From the NCBI GenBank assembly GCA_945859605.1, contig OX243824.1, positions 6,663,537-6,727,536 of the forward strand: 64,000 nucleotides of DNA, given 5' to 3'. Shown piece after piece: positions 47,290-59,559 of the stretch. The DNA comes from Lumbricus rubellus (Eukaryota > Annelida > Clitellata > Crassiclitellata > Lumbricidae). The notes beneath the pieces were generated by a model that was not told the origin of the DNA, did no database searches, and was given only the letters and a program-made list of their open reading frames with translations. Positions within the stretch are counted from its first letter, which is position 1. Each line of letters opens with the position of its first letter. A program made the translations under genes and the position numbers.

Positions 47290-48283
47290 TAGGGCTGTTG
47301 TTCGATTAAAAATTTTAATCGAAATTAATCGCACGATTAATTTTTTTAATCGCAATTAACGGCAAATTAATCGCAATACATTTCCTTCAAATATATTAAT
47401 CTTGCTATTTTATAAGGACCCCTGATGCATAGAATTTTAACGACTAGATGCATTCTTTCTATTGCAAACATATTCAATAACCTTTGGCTTAGACCTGTTG
47501 AATTTCTGCATTTAGTTTCTTGAACAGTTTTGTATGACAGACAGAATTGAAACTCTGTTCGAACCAGTCAACTGCTCAAAATTCGTTAAATTTTTCATTT
47601 GAGCCACCTTTAATTAAAATGATATAGGAGCTAGGCCTAAATGTGAAAATTGGACAACCGTTTTCTGACTATCAAAATTAGTTATTTATTCAACCAATTG
47701 TAGGCTATTATAGGCAGACCGTTTATTTACATTGGTCGGTTCAATTAAGGGATGCTCTTATTAATTAACAATACGGTAGTACATGTAGGTCTACTATTGA
47801 ACCTCCTTATTTAGTCACAAATTTTCGCAAGAGGTTTCGGTTCTTTTCAAATCTCGTCTCAGTTGTCTTTCTGTAAATATTTGTGATTTGAAACCTGGAT
47901 CAATCGGTCTTGCCATCTCCAGGAGTTCAACCAACGTAGTCTGACGGGGTGAGGAAACAACCTTAGTGGGCAATGCAATGCGGTCGATGTCGACGGCTCA
48001 TCGCTGGCGTTAAATGCATCGTGCAGGCGTTAATAAATAAATTTTTGAGCGACGCTTGCTACGATAATACTCAAATTCTTTTTTGGAATATTTGCTAAAG
48101 AAAGTATCATTAGTTTTAAGTATATAAACCTTCCGTTTAAAACTTTAAATCGAGTTTCTCTGCCTTTGATTCCAATTTAATCAGATCAAATTAACGCGTA
48201 CGATTAATGCGTTAAAAATTTTAATCGCAAATTTTTTTAACGCGTTAATCGCACGCGTTAACGCGATTAAATCAACAGCCCTA
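47290..48283. mobile_element. hAT-like element, 994 bp, with perfect target duplication
   Basis: The termini are TAGGGCTGTTG and CAACAGCCCTA, flanked by ATAATAAT on both sides (47282-47289 and 48284-48291). The subterminal regions are rich in attaatcgc / gcgattaa boxes, a layout I know from widespread animal hAT repeats. The interior has no open transposase frame. Confidence 0.8.
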
Positions 48284-48291
48284 ATAATAAT

Positions 48292-49159
48292 TATTTCTAT
48301 GACGTCGTAGCTTGAAGGGACGCTATAGAGCATAGCAGATGGAGAAAATAATACATAAAAATATAAATGAAAAGTTAAAGAATTAGTAAGCTTACGTCAT
48401 GTTGCTCAAATTATTTTTTTTCTACCAATACGTCATCATGATTATGACGTCGCCATGCTTATTATTCTGCTTTATAGTTTCATCAACATCACGTCATCAG
48501 TGATGATAATGTCATGTCACCAATTGTTGTTAATTTTCGTTTTTGTCATTGTGTAATAATTGTGTAACGTGCGCATGGCCAAACCAATGTGATGGGAATC
48601 TGAGGCTCGTACACAAATAATATTATAGTCAGCAGTTAGAGGAATCCATATGCTTGAAAGCCAGGGATAAATCGTGAGTTTTGAGCCGCTTTTTAAATTC
48701 TAGACTTCGTGGACAAATTAAGCCTGGGGACACTATTCTCACTTCATACTTCATCCCTGCTGTTCTTTTAAGGACAGGCGAACAAGTCAGTCTCATTTTC
48801 TTTACAAAGGACGTTTCTTTGAGTCGCTTTTATCTGTAATAGTTTTAATTATTTCTTGGACTCCTTTTTGGCGTGTACAGTGTGTACTGTATACCGACTT
48901 TCATACAGCGCAGTCAGCCTCAGGCTTTTCGTGTCCACTGACGAGATAGGCCAAAGGATAGGAAACAAGGACTTGGTTCTTTAGCCAAGTATAGAGAGGC
49001 CGGCCAAAGCCCATGGCGTTTGATTTTATAGCGCGTTTCATATGCTGCTTTGGGGCAAGTGTGTGTACGTGCGTGCGTGCGAGCATGCGTGTGTACGTAA
49101 ATATATTTATTCTCAAAATCAGTAGTATAATGTGAGTTGTATTATTTTAAAAGTGATTG
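48292..49159. other. Unassigned stretch
   Basis: Several gacgtca-type words (atgacgtcgtag, tacgtcatcatgatta, cacgtcatcagtgat) between 48300 and 48510; no gene. Confidence 0.5.
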
Positions 49160-49440
49160 AAATCAGAAAAAGAGCAAGAGGATAAAGTGGATGAGGAAGA
49201 AGAAGAGGAAGAGCAGGTGGAGAAAGTGAATGAGAAGGAGGAGGAGGAGCAGGAGGAGCAGAAAGAGGAGGAAGAGGAAGAGGAAGAGGAAGAGCAGGAG
49301 GAGGATGAAATGCAGGAGAAGGAGCAGAAGGAGCAGGAGGAGGAAGAGGAAGAGCAGGAGGAGGAGGAAGTGCAGGCGAAGGAGGAGGAGTAGAAGGAGC
49401 AGAAGGAGGAAGAGGAAGAGGAGGAAGAGGAGGAGGAGGA
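49160..49440. repeat. GAG/GAA purine tract
   Basis: Contains gaggaagaggaagagcagga units. On the minus strand it is the pyrimidine tract immediately after exon 49468-49594. Confidence 0.93.
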
Positions 49441-49467
49441 AACTTTGGTGGGGATTTGACTTCTGAC

Positions 49468-49594
49468 CTCTCCGTTGCTGTGTAGGGAACCAGAAGGAGG
49501 AAGAGGAGGAGGATGCGGAGAGAACGGTCCATTGGCCAGGTTCAAAGGTTGAGCTTCAGGGTTATGAGTCAAGGTCATATTGGCAAAGGACAAA
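49468..49594 (-). CDS. Minus-strand gene X, exon candidate 1
   Basis: On the minus strand the acceptor accatccacag is followed, with phase-2 entry, by LSFANMTLTHNPEAQPLNLA, then NGPFSPHPPPLPPSG and SLHSNGE. The proposed donor is a weak GTCAGA at 49467, leaving phase 0, which matches the exon at 46788. The peptide is Pro-rich with one N-glycosylation-type NMT site. If the frame read past this donor it would enter a CTC microsatellite, so an exon end here is likely. No domain is recognised. Confidence 0.38.
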
Positions 49595-49675
49595 CTGTGG
49601 ATGGTGGTTAGAATTTAACTAAACCAAGATGCACCATATAAAGCGACTCACTTTAGCCTTAACCTCGCATTATCT

Positions 49676-49793
49676 TTGTATGTGCACTTGTTATAGCGCC
49701 CCTTCAAACTCCTGCTACTCAGAGGCGCTCCCGAATGTAGAGCGGACACTGCATCGGAGCTTCACGCCGAAGCGATGAGCAATAATTGTGAGT
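49676..49793 (-). mobile_element. SINE-A copy, head-truncated
   Basis: Only the tail half is present, from the tgtgcacttgttatagcgcc end through the cggagcttcacgccgaagcg box. Confidence 0.8.
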
Positions 49794-49873
49794 GGCTATA
49801 AGAATAAGATAGGCCTATGTAGTGTCATGCAAGAAAGTGCCCTCAAAACTCGAATAGATTATGTCGACTGTGG

Positions 49874-49945
49874 TGTATAGAGGACAAACGTGATATTATG
49901 TCCAATGCGATTTAGAGAGTTCATATCACGTTTGTCCTCTATACA
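49874..49945. repeat. Perfect hairpin (23-bp arms, 26-nt loop)
   Basis: Left arm 49874-49896 and right arm 49923-49945 are exact inverses (gtatagaggacaaacgtgat and complement). The geometry is similar to a microRNA precursor. Confidence 0.9.
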
Positions 49946-50236
49946 GTTATTTGTCAACGAGTTGTATCGTCGAATTGTGGAAGCATCCGGCGAAATGGAT
50001 CAGCGCATCATTGAAGATTCGGTCGAACAAACAACAGCATACGTTGGAAAGCGACGATAAGAAATTTGTAGCGTCTGTTAGGCCCGATTTAAAGGTGTTT
50101 AAGCTGAGCGTCGTATATACTGGCCTTTACTAATGTGAACTACCGTACCCGATTTCAAATTGAAGAAGAATCAAAGCCGCATAAACTGAGCACAACATAA
50201 TTTTCTTTTTTTTTTCTTATGAAAATTATATGTCTT

Positions 50237-50313
50237 TACGCGGCGAGGTGGATTCGAACCTCGAACCTTCCGGCTCCAAGACAATGACGCCACCACTACA
50301 CCACCGCGTCCCA
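50237..50313 (-). mobile_element. SINE-A head only
   Basis: The tRNA-like head alone: on the minus strand gacgcggtggtgtagtggtg to the B box ggttcgaatcc and ccgcgtaa. The body and tail are missing. Confidence 0.75.
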
Positions 50314-50838
50314 CAAATTTTCGTGTGATCCTTCTAATTATGAGGGAAGATGACCCACAGTCCTCTACCTCACCCTATGTTCTTCCCACGAACGGATCGA
50401 ATCGGTGTTTTCGATTTTTTCAGTCGCATTCGCTAGGTGGCGCAAGTGTCGAAGGAATCTTTCGAGACGTCTTTCACTCAGATGATGATAGGATTCTTTA
50501 GCCAAGAGACCATGGCAGGTCCAAAGCTTTTGGGGTCTTTTCTGGCGCCTTGTACTCTAGCGTCGTTTGGGACCGCCTTCACTGTAAGCAGGCAGAGCTC
50601 TAAACGGTATACCAGCATCGTCATCATCATCATCGTCGTCGTCGTCATTATCATCATCTCTTTGTTTGAGAACGGCCATGGCACAAACCCGTTGTATTGA
50701 CACAACTGTACACTGTGCATGGAATATGAGCTTCCTCCAGCCTCTGCTCTATTATAGGCTACAATATTATGTCAAGCCGCCAGTCTGGTTGATTGCCTCA
50801 GTTTCACAACGCTGCGTCATAGCAAAGGTCACTAGCAC

Positions 50839-51042
50839 CAGAACTTTTTTAGCGTGCAGTTGTACACAAAATGTGCAGTTCTAAATGGATCTGCGCAGTT
50901 GTAGAAACATTTATGTACAGTCAAAGCTATCATAAGAGGTAATAATTATTGTCCTCCTATTAGAAGTCTATAATTTACCATGAAGAATGGGAAAGGAAAG
51001 AAGAAGTTGTGCAGTTCTAAAAATTCCTTAAAAACAGCCCTG
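50839..51042. mobile_element. Relative of the 45.6-kb hAT-like MITE, inverted
   Basis: It ends in aaaaacagccctg and carries the same tgcagttctaaat and gtgcagttgta boxes as the 45620 element in the opposite orientation. Its 5' end (cagaactttttta) is diverged, and a target duplication is not convincing. Confidence 0.6.
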
Positions 51043-51047
51043 ATTAG

Positions 51048-51130
51048 CGACGCCCTCCTCATTTATCCTGGCTTTGGACTGACTCCTATAGCGTACAAGC
51101 AGTGGTGTAGTTCGACATCGGTGCATGGCA
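51048..51130 (-). repeat. Dispersed repeat R (minus copy)
   Basis: It reads gcgacgccctcctcatttat then cctggctttggactgactcc, clearly homologous to the 4.6-kb copy. It directly follows the hAT-like MITE at 50839-51042. Confidence 0.55.
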
Positions 51131-51575
51131 TCTCTCCATTGTCTTAAAGTCTCCTGTCGCTTTTCTCTCCTTGCGGCCAATCGCACTGGCAGCAATTCTT
51201 CAGCGAGATTGACTCTCACCGCGAGAGGCGCTTTATAGAAGAATCCTCAAATACAATGCAATATTAAAATAATACCAGTTACCCTCGGGACTCAGCGGAA
51301 ATGCCTAGGGGCCAGCAGAGCTACTGAGAACCTGGACATCATACGTGTATTATTTAAGGTCTATACATGTGTGGCATGGCGCGTTTTCCCGCAGGTGCGT
51401 GCGCGTCGCTCTGTAGGACGAATGAAGGTCATTACAATCGACAGTCAGTCATACAGAGAGAGTTCAGCTGCTGTCGATAGATGGCCGCGGGGTTGAGGCC
51501 CCGCAGCCCCTCACACTATCACATCATCAGTGCGCACCCAAAAGATCTGTAGGCATAATACATGCCAACCTATAT

Positions 51576-51577
<2 letters not shown>

Positions 51578-51665
<88 letters not shown>
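51578..51665. repeat. CA microsatellite
   Basis: About 43 CA units. Confidence 0.97.
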
Positions 51666-51667
<2 letters not shown>

Positions 51668-53089
51668 AGTACATCCAGGCGGGCTCAATCCACCTCCTCC
51701 TCCTCCTCCACTCACCTTTGAACGCTGCCCCCAAGACCCCCACCCTGCTGCTTCCTCCGGAGCGATGATGACGATGAAGCCGTCGTCACGTGACCTCGTG
51801 TTGCAACACTACCCCGAGGCCAACGTCGAGCACAAAGCCGTTATTGTTGCAACAAAAACTGTCCCTACGGGTGCGTTTTAACGAACTTCCAGCACGCCCC
51901 GACTACAGACGCGTTTAAACATATCATGTGTATAATATGTATGACTCGGCCCCGGGCGAGCTCTTTCTGCTTCTCTGTCTATGCTCTATTTGAGGCGGCC
52001 AGAGTCTATAATATGTGCTGGAGCCTTTCCTATTATGCCGTATATTCAAACCATTTAAAGCCCAAGGTTGGCATGGGCGTGGCTTAAAACCCAAGGCTGG
52101 TCCCAGTATTCTCACCTATAGAGACCGGCTTGTCAATCAGCGTCTGATGCAAGTGCACATGAGAACACTGACCAATGCTATGGATAAATATAGCCTATCT
52201 AACCAGGGTGAGGAATTGTCTATAGACTTCCCTGAGCGGGGTACCTTATGCAGATTAGCTTCGCGTATACGGTCTGTGTGACGCATAAGCCAGGTAAACT
52301 TGTTTACCCTCTAATACAATTGACCATCGTGCCCCCAAGGTTCTTGATCGTGCCCTGAAATATTCTGCTAGCAGGGGTGGGGAATTGTTACATACATAGT
52401 GTATACGCAAGGTTCTTTCAATACACGTGTGTCTATAGATCTTGGTGTATACGCATAATTTATGTGTGTATATAAATATGTGTATACGCAGGTATACAGG
52501 AACTAGCTAATCTACCTATAGGACTCCACGCAAGCCAGATAAGCTGGTGGACAGTTGGCCTAGATTATGCCCGGGGTCTAGCTATACCAATACCAACGGT
52601 CAGAGGAATGACCCTAATACTTATACCTGTCAGCCAAACAATGGAGCAGCAGATGTGCATGGTCATTGCAGTAAACACGCGATTGAATTCATTGTGGTGT
52701 GGGAGTAGTTGTACGAAGCTGGAGCTGAAAGGGTTGAACAATGCTAGTGTATGCATGCTCATTATCATAGCAATAGGCACCACTTTCTTATTTGGAGGGG
52801 TTCCAGTTTCCTTTACACACTGGCAGCTTCTATTGCAATGGGCCCCATGCATGCCTATCTAATGCAACGTAATATAAATATGTAACGTAATACAAACAGC
52901 TTCAATACAAACAGCTTCGGTTGATTGTAATGCAACAATGATACAAGTTTGTCTACGGGTGATTATATAAATGTATATATAAATGCATATATAATTATAC
53001 ATTATACAATACATATAGTCTTAGTTGAAAATATATATTGAGTGCCTCTGATTAGATTGTACTGTGAGAGGCGCTTTATAACTGAAAAA
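51666..53089. other. Unassigned stretch with a GC-rich patch
   Basis: 51666-51890 is GC-rich. It holds a 39-codon + strand frame from 51764 and, on the minus strand, a good GTGAGT donor near 51713 with an acceptor-like aacgcacccgtag near 51880. That minus-strand interval has a stop in all frames, so it could only be a 5' UTR exon of a downstream minus gene. The rest shows tgtatacgca-type short repeats at 52390-52500. Confidence 0.35.
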
Positions 53090-53290
53090 TAGTATAGTAT
53101 AGTGTAGTCTAGTCTAGTGTAGTGTGGTATAGTGTAGTATAATATAGTATAGTATAGTATGGTATAGTATGGTATAGTATAGTATAGTATAGTATAGTAA
53201 TAGTATAGTACAGTATAGTACAGTATAATAGGTCTATAGCATATGGCATGGTATAGTATAGTAGGCCTATAGTATATACTATATAGGCCT
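53090..53290. repeat. TAGTA pentanucleotide tract
   Basis: Degenerate tagtatagta repeats grading into two TAGGCCTA palindromes at 53262 and 53284. Confidence 0.9.
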
Positions 53291-54129
53291 ATGCATAATA
53301 TGACTAAATTTATTTCGCTATGCAACAGATTGCTAAACTTGACCTCGCTGCACTTGCAATTGAATTCCACGGTTTCCTAAAAATACTCAGGCGCTATAGA
53401 AATTAACGAATGAACATATACATTCTGCACACACACCATAACCACGGCACACTTTCAGAGTAGTCTAAATAGCCTACAAACATGTATACAGATAAGTTGG
53501 TGTACAGTCGACCTAGATTATTCCCTTCCCCTCCCTTGAGGCATAACTTCAGACTCAATTGAGAAGCCCGACAAGGTCTAGCTGAGGAGGAGGCTCGGAA
53601 GAACAAAACAATTCCCCTGCCAGCAGAATATTGCATTTGCAGGGCTCGATGGTCAGCTGTATTAGGGGGTATAGCGTATACAAGTTTACCTGTCCTAGGG
53701 CTTATGTGTCAGCCAGATTTCGAACCCATGGTCATTGGCCGCAATAGATACAGACAGAGACATGTACACACAGGCCGTATACGCGAAGGAAAAGACAGAA
53801 CCATCAAGATCATTCAAAAGAACCTTGGCTGACCATCCAGCCCTTCTATATTCTGCTAGAGGAATGAGACGGAGGGGTGGAATTGTTTGTTCCTCTCAGC
53901 CTGCTCCTTTGCTTTTCAATTGTTGAGCCTCCTATTTTGAAATGCCTCCCATTAGAGATTAGTCTCATGCCAAGGCCAGGTTGTATTACATCACTTTAGA
54001 CTCTTTCCCTTATCAGTTGCTGTAGGCCTATAAAACTCTAGCTGGTGCTTTGATTTACCGGCCCACAGCTCCATGATGTTTCATCCAGCAGCTTGATAAC
54101 TTGCTTGGAATATGCATATTAGCTTGCCC

Positions 54130-54173
<44 letters not shown>

Positions 54174-55149
54174 ATGTATATAGACTGCATAGGCCTACAT
54201 ATATAATAATTATGTGTATATTAAATATATAGTAGACTATACACCAAGATATATCATCATCATCATCATAAACCGTAGGCTCATCGCCCGTAGGTGTCCG
54301 ACGCCATTTTCACCATATCAAGATATATACGTCCGCCAATGAATGGAAAGATCTTGGGTGTACACCAGCTATAGCTAATCTGCATAAGACCCGGCCAGCA
54401 ACTTACCATGCTACACTGCGACAGGACATTTGACAGGGCAGTTGACCGGCCGAGTAGGCTATAGCCGATGGCAAGATCAATCCACACAAAGATTCAAAGA
54501 ACCTTGAGCCGATGGTGTACTAGCTATCTATATACTATTGTTCTATACCAACCCTGGCAATCCCTGGTTCATGTGTTTGTCTTTACATCAGAGCATAGCC
54601 CACCTTTGTTTATAAGTCTGGTTACCATGCAGCTAGAACTTCATAGGCTTCAGCTGAGATCTCAATTGATGAATTGAGAAGCGTTCAAGTGATGTAATAC
54701 AACCTTGCCTTGATGCCTTGGCAGAATGCAAATCTCAAATAGAAGGCCCAACAATTGGCTAATCTGCATACAGAGACCCACTCAGGCAAGGTGCACTCAG
54801 GGGAGTCTATAGAATCTTTACAGAACAATTCCTCGACCTAGTTTAGACAGCCTAGCAATCTAAAGCAGCGGTCAGTGCTTTCAGATGAACTTGGAGCAGA
54901 TGCTGATTGGTCAGCGTCACGCCCACTAAAGAGAGACCTGCTGACCAATCAGCCTGGTTTACAAAGAAACTGCCATTGTCTGCCAAACGGTGAACCTTCG
55001 CCTTTAATGGTGTTATGTTCGACATTATACGGTAGACATATTCGGTGCGATAAAAAATCATAAAACTGGATTTACTGACCACAGAAATTTTATGCGACAG
55101 CTAAATTGAATTTAATTGAATTGAAGAGATTTGAATTCTTTAGAAGTTA
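53291..55149. other. Unassigned stretch
   Basis: It holds only the TA microsatellite, three TAGGCCTA-type or related palindromes and the 54288 dispersed word. Short frames have no recognised domain. Confidence 0.5.
54130..54175. repeat. TA microsatellite
   Basis: About 20 TA units. Confidence 0.95.
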
Positions 55150-55530
55150 ATTTTGTGCATTTCTTGGGCGAGTTAATTGGGTGAATTAATTGGGTGCATT
55201 TCTTGGGTGAATTGAGTGAATTGATTGGGTGCATTTCTTGGGTGAGTTAATTTGGTGAATTTCTTGGGTGAGTTAATTTGGTGAGTTTCTTGGGTGAGTT
55301 AATTGGGTGCATTTCTTGGGTGAGTTAATTTGGTGAATTTCTTGGGTGAATTAATTTGGTGAATTTCTTGAGTGAGTTAATTGGGTGCATTTCTTGGGTG
55401 AATTAATTGGGTGCATTTCTTGGGTGAATTAATTGGGTGCACTTCTTGGGTGAATTAATTGGGTGAATTTCTTGGGTGAGTTAATTGGGTGCATTTCTTG
55501 GGTTAATTAATTGGGTGCATTTCTTTAATT
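55150..55530. repeat. Roughly 26-bp minisatellite
   Basis: It alternates gggtgcatttctt and gggtgaattaatt/gggtgagttaatt half-units, about 14 units. Confidence 0.88.
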
Positions 55531-56761
55531 AATTGAGTTTATGTCGTAATTACTAGGGTTTATTTTGTTCTCAGATAATTACTTGGTTCTATTATGTCGT
55601 CAATTTCTATCTTGTGTTAAATTTTTGTCAATCAATTACTTGGGTTATTGATATTTTCAATAATTACTTTATTTAATTTTTTCGTCAATTCGTGTCTTGG
55701 GTTTATATTGTTAGTGGTTAATCAATTGCGTCTATAATTGCAGTCCGTTAATTGGTTCTTGCGGTCATCTAATTAGGTCATCTTGTGGTAAGTCAATCCA
55801 GTCTAATTGTGCGCTCAGTTTTATTGGATTTCTGTGGCCAGTTAATTGATTTCATTCATGGTCTGTAGAATCTTTTTTAGTTCTCCAATAAGACGCTAAT
55901 CATTCTCAAAATCTAAAAAAAATCAATTAAAAATGATCTTACCATGTGGGACTTTAAACCCAATGTCTTACCCTATACCGTACCAACCTTGGCGGATTTA
56001 AAATTACCTTGCCTAGTGCACCTCTTCCTACTTTCCAGTGCCTTACCCCACGTCTTACTCTGTACCTTACCTACCTTATTACCGGTTTAAAAATTACCTT
56101 GCCTAATAGTCCACCTCTTCCTACTTTCCAGGGCTTCATCTTACATTATCAGGCTTCATCTAACTAACCTACATGTATAGGCCTAAGGACTTTATTACCG
56201 AGTCTGAGAAGTCAATCACTGTCCAAAGTGTCCAGGTGTGCGTGTGGTCTTATAAAGGTTTTTCTATAGCGCCTTTTAGATGATATGTCACTTTTAGATG
56301 ATGATATACCACTGTTAGATGAAATGCAAGTTTTAGCTGAAATGCCACTTTAAGACGATATAGGCCTACCACGTAAAGATTCTGTCTTCCCTTTTGTCCG
56401 TAACACCTGTATTTCTAATAGCGATATTGGATATAAGCTTTATACCTCATTTAGACGTCATCTCCATTTCAAACCATTCCTCTCGGATCCTTCACAGTTC
56501 GACGCATCAGTTTATAATAGTGTCTATAGTACCAAATCACAATTTTTGTGGGCAGCGCTCTAGGAATTGCCACGTCTGGAACGACTAGACACTATTGCAA
56601 TCAGTCGACTCTCAAACAGACATCAACAGTTCACACGAACATTTCTTATTCATTCCAATTAGAAATATAACATATAATATTGTCACGCAACATTAATTAA
56701 TTAATACTAATCAATCAATTAATCAATCAATCAATTAATCAATCAATTCAAAAGAGTCGAT
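55531..56761. other. 3' flank of the KCTD-type gene
   Basis: Mostly A/T-rich with loose attactt / aattgg periodicity and a repeated cttacc..taccttgcctag segment (55970-56120). The 3' UTR presumably lies at the high-coordinate end. No clear AATAAA signal was assigned. Confidence 0.5.
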
Positions 56762-57434
56762 TTAATCCGACGGTCTTTCCCTCTTAACGGACGACACAAT
56801 GGGTAGAACACTGTCTCTCTTCTTACAGAACACGTACTCGCTGAACTGCTGACCTTCAACCCCCGCTCCATTCGACGCGCAGATCTCGAACCCGAACCCC
56901 AGTAGGCGCTGCATGACCTGCAGCGAATTGAGCTTACAGTATCCGTTCACAGGAAACCGGATCACGAATCGGTTGTCCAGGTTCCACGCTGCCCCACGAT
57001 AGTCCATGAGGGCGGCGCTCAGCTCCGGAAAGATCTCCTCCAGAAGGATACGGTCCGCACTCAGCGAGATCCTCTCACCAAGGTCTGGACTCACGTTCAT
57101 TGCTACACAGTCCACGATGCACTCCCTCCCCGACTTCCCGAACCCGTTCGGCTGGGCCCTGTTTGAATTCGCGTGCCCTCCCGAGCCGCCTTGGGCCCGT
57201 CGTAGGTTCTCGATGGCACGGACCAGCTGTCCGAGTTCGAAGTAGCGCGCCTCCTCGAGAAGTAGGTCGATCTCGTCGAAGTTCTCGGGCACGGCGAGAA
57301 CTCCACCGCGGAGGAAGTTGAGGATGTGGCGGAACATCTTGCCGTCTCTGTCGATGAAGTAGTGCTGCTTGAGACTATCAAGGATGATCGGCACGGAACC
57401 GTTGAACATTTTTGCCAGACGAGACTCAGGATAT
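56762..57434 (-). CDS. KCTD1/KCTD15-type BTB protein, last exon
   Basis: The exon completes the Lys of the upstream exon and reads YPESRLAKMFNGSVPIILDS, LKQHYFIDRDGKMFRHILNF, then LEEARYFELGQLVRAIENL. This is the KCTD-type BTB/T1 domain that builds oligomers. After a short Gly/Asn-rich linker come the family's C-terminal signatures: NVSPDLGERISLSADRILLE, FVIRFPVNGYCKLNSLQVMQ and GQQFSEYVF. The tail ends VKRERPSD, comparable to the charged tail of vertebrate KCTD1/15. In vertebrates these proteins act as repressors of AP-2 and Wnt/BMP-linked transcription; a role here is inferred. The acceptor is minus-strand ttattccacag ending at 57435 and the stop is at 56762-56764. The exon is GC-rich against an AT-rich surround. 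Confidence 0.95.
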
Positions 57435-57544
57435 CTGTGGAATAATAATTGAAGAAGACAGAAAAGATTATTCAATAAATTCAGAAAAGATTATTCAATA
57501 AATTCAGAAAAGATTATTCAATAAATTCAGATAGTCTATTATGG

Positions 57545-57880
57545 GAAAACGGAAAGAGAAAAGGACTTCAGATCTGAACAATTTTAAGGAATAAAACTTC
57601 AGATCTGGACAATTTCAAGACATAGGCCTAAGACTTCAGATCTGAACAATTTTAAGACATAGGACTTCAGATCTGAACAAATTTTAAGACATAAGACTCC
57701 AGACCTGAACAACTTTATGACAAACGACTCCAGATCTGAACCATTTTTAGACAAATAACTAAAAGTCTGAACCGTTTTGAGACAAATAACTACATGTAAA
57801 GATCTGAACTTCGGACAACATACTCCTCAGACCTGAACAATTTTATGACAAAAGACTCCATATCTAAGCAATTTTAAGAC
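57545..57880. repeat. Roughly 30-bp degenerate minisatellite
   Basis: Repeats of gacttcagatctgaacaatt and ttaagacataa with growing divergence toward 57880; in the KCTD-type gene intron. Confidence 0.8.
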
Positions 57881-58107
57881 TTTCTTTCTGCCTCTTTTTG
57901 TCGGTCTCTGTCTCTGTCTGTCTCTATGCCTGCTTCTCAGTCTCTGTCTGCCTCTTCTTCGTCCCTCGATACTGCCTTGCAGCACCACCAACCATACAAT
58001 CATGTACGTCTCTGTCTCCAAGCGTCGTAGCAACAGGAATTAACTTAATTAAATACTGACGCTCAGAGCGAAGGCTCGACGCCCGAGTCGTGCTAACGAT
58101 TCTTAGT

Positions 58108-58400
58108 CTGTCTGTCTCTGTCTGTCTCTGTCTGTCTCTGTCTGTCTGTACGTCTGTCTTTGTCTGTCTCTGTCTGTTCGTTCGTCTGTCTTTGTCTGTC
58201 TGTCTGTGTCTCTTTGTCGGTCCGTCCGTCTGTCTTTGTCTGTCTGTCTGTGTATGTTTGTCTGTCTACCTGTCTGTCTCTTCTGTCTGTATGTCGGTCT
58301 ATCTTCCAATAATGTCTGTCTATCTGCCAATATGTCTGTCTATGTATCTGTCTGTCCGTCTGTCTTTGTCTTTTGGTTTCTCTGCTCAACTCTTTGTCCG
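58108..58400. repeat. GTCT/CTGT microsatellite
   Basis: TCTGTCTG repeats, then degenerate CTTCC-rich sequence to 58850. Confidence 0.95.
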
Positions 58401-59061
58401 TCTGTCCATCTATTAATAATTTTTTAAAGTTTTGTCTTTTCCTTTCTTCTTTCTCTCTGCCTTCTTTCCTTCCTTCGTCCCATCTTTCCTTCTCTCATTT
58501 ATTCCCTACTTCCTTCCCCACTTTGTCCCCACCTTTTCTTTCCCTATATATTTCCTTCCACCTTAATATGTCCTTCCTTCCTTCTCTAGCTCCTTTTTCA
58601 TCCTCCTTCCTTACATTTTAATTCCTTCTTGCATTTCTTAAGGCGTTTCCACGTTCCTTTATTTTATTCACCCTTCCTTCCTTTTTTCCCCTCCAGCCAC
58701 CTGAGTCTACTTTCCTTATAATTTTCCTTCCAGGCTTCTTATTATCCATCCATCCTTCCATCCTGTCTTCCTCCTTCCATCCTTCCATCCTCCCTCCCTC
58801 CCTCCCTCTCTATGCCCCTCCCACCTTTCCTTTCTGTCGTCTTCCATATATGTCCCTAATGTAAATTCGCTCGAGGACTAAGACGGATCAAAAGCCCTTC
58901 GGATAAAACAGAATTTCAGATTCGATTAAAGAGACCCCTTAAAGCAAAATGTACTTTTAATCTAGCAAACATTATATTCATAGTCGCGTATATATTTACG
59001 TATAAAATGGAAGTATATGTATAATTATAATGTGTACATGCACTGTCAAATACACACACAC

Positions 59062-59064
59062 ACG

Positions 59065-59104
<40 letters not shown>
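59062..59104. repeat. TA microsatellite
   Basis: About 20 TA units after a short CA tract. Confidence 0.95.
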
Positions 59105-59105
<1 letters not shown>

Positions 59106-59559
59106 TGCACATGTACTATTATACACTATACATGTATCATATGTCCATCCATCCATTACATATAATTTATTAGAAAGAAATATGCATGGGCGGAAACCTA
59201 AGGGGGCAGAGGGGACGGTCCTTCCAATAAAAGTGTTGGGGGGACGGCCCATGCATTGGTCCCCCCAATCGTTGAGCGTGAAGACTGGAAAAAAAGGCAT
59301 AAGATTTTTTTGTCGGTGAAAAGTGACAATTTTTTTAAAATTTTGGCCGAATGACTAAAAAAAGGTCATCAACTTTTTGGGCGGTGAAAAATAGAAAATT
59401 GTTGTGACTTTTCGGCCAGAGGAGTGAAAAAAATCTCGCGTCAAAGTCTCCGCCCAGGTTTCCGCCTATGGAAATTATGGCATCGAAATGGCATAATCCC
59501 TGTGATCGGGTCATCATCATCTTCACCACCATCACCACCACCACCACCAGTAGCATCTC

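Noticed and set aside
50437..50590. Possible + strand exon reading SFTQMMIGFFSQETMAGPKL with a GTAAGC donor
   Set aside because: No acceptor with matching phase was identified, and the minus strand is equally open; evidence insufficient.
51764..51883. 39-codon + strand frame starting MMTMKPSSRD
   Set aside because: Short and unsupported. The same GC-rich patch has better minus-strand splice signals, and its coding status is unclear.
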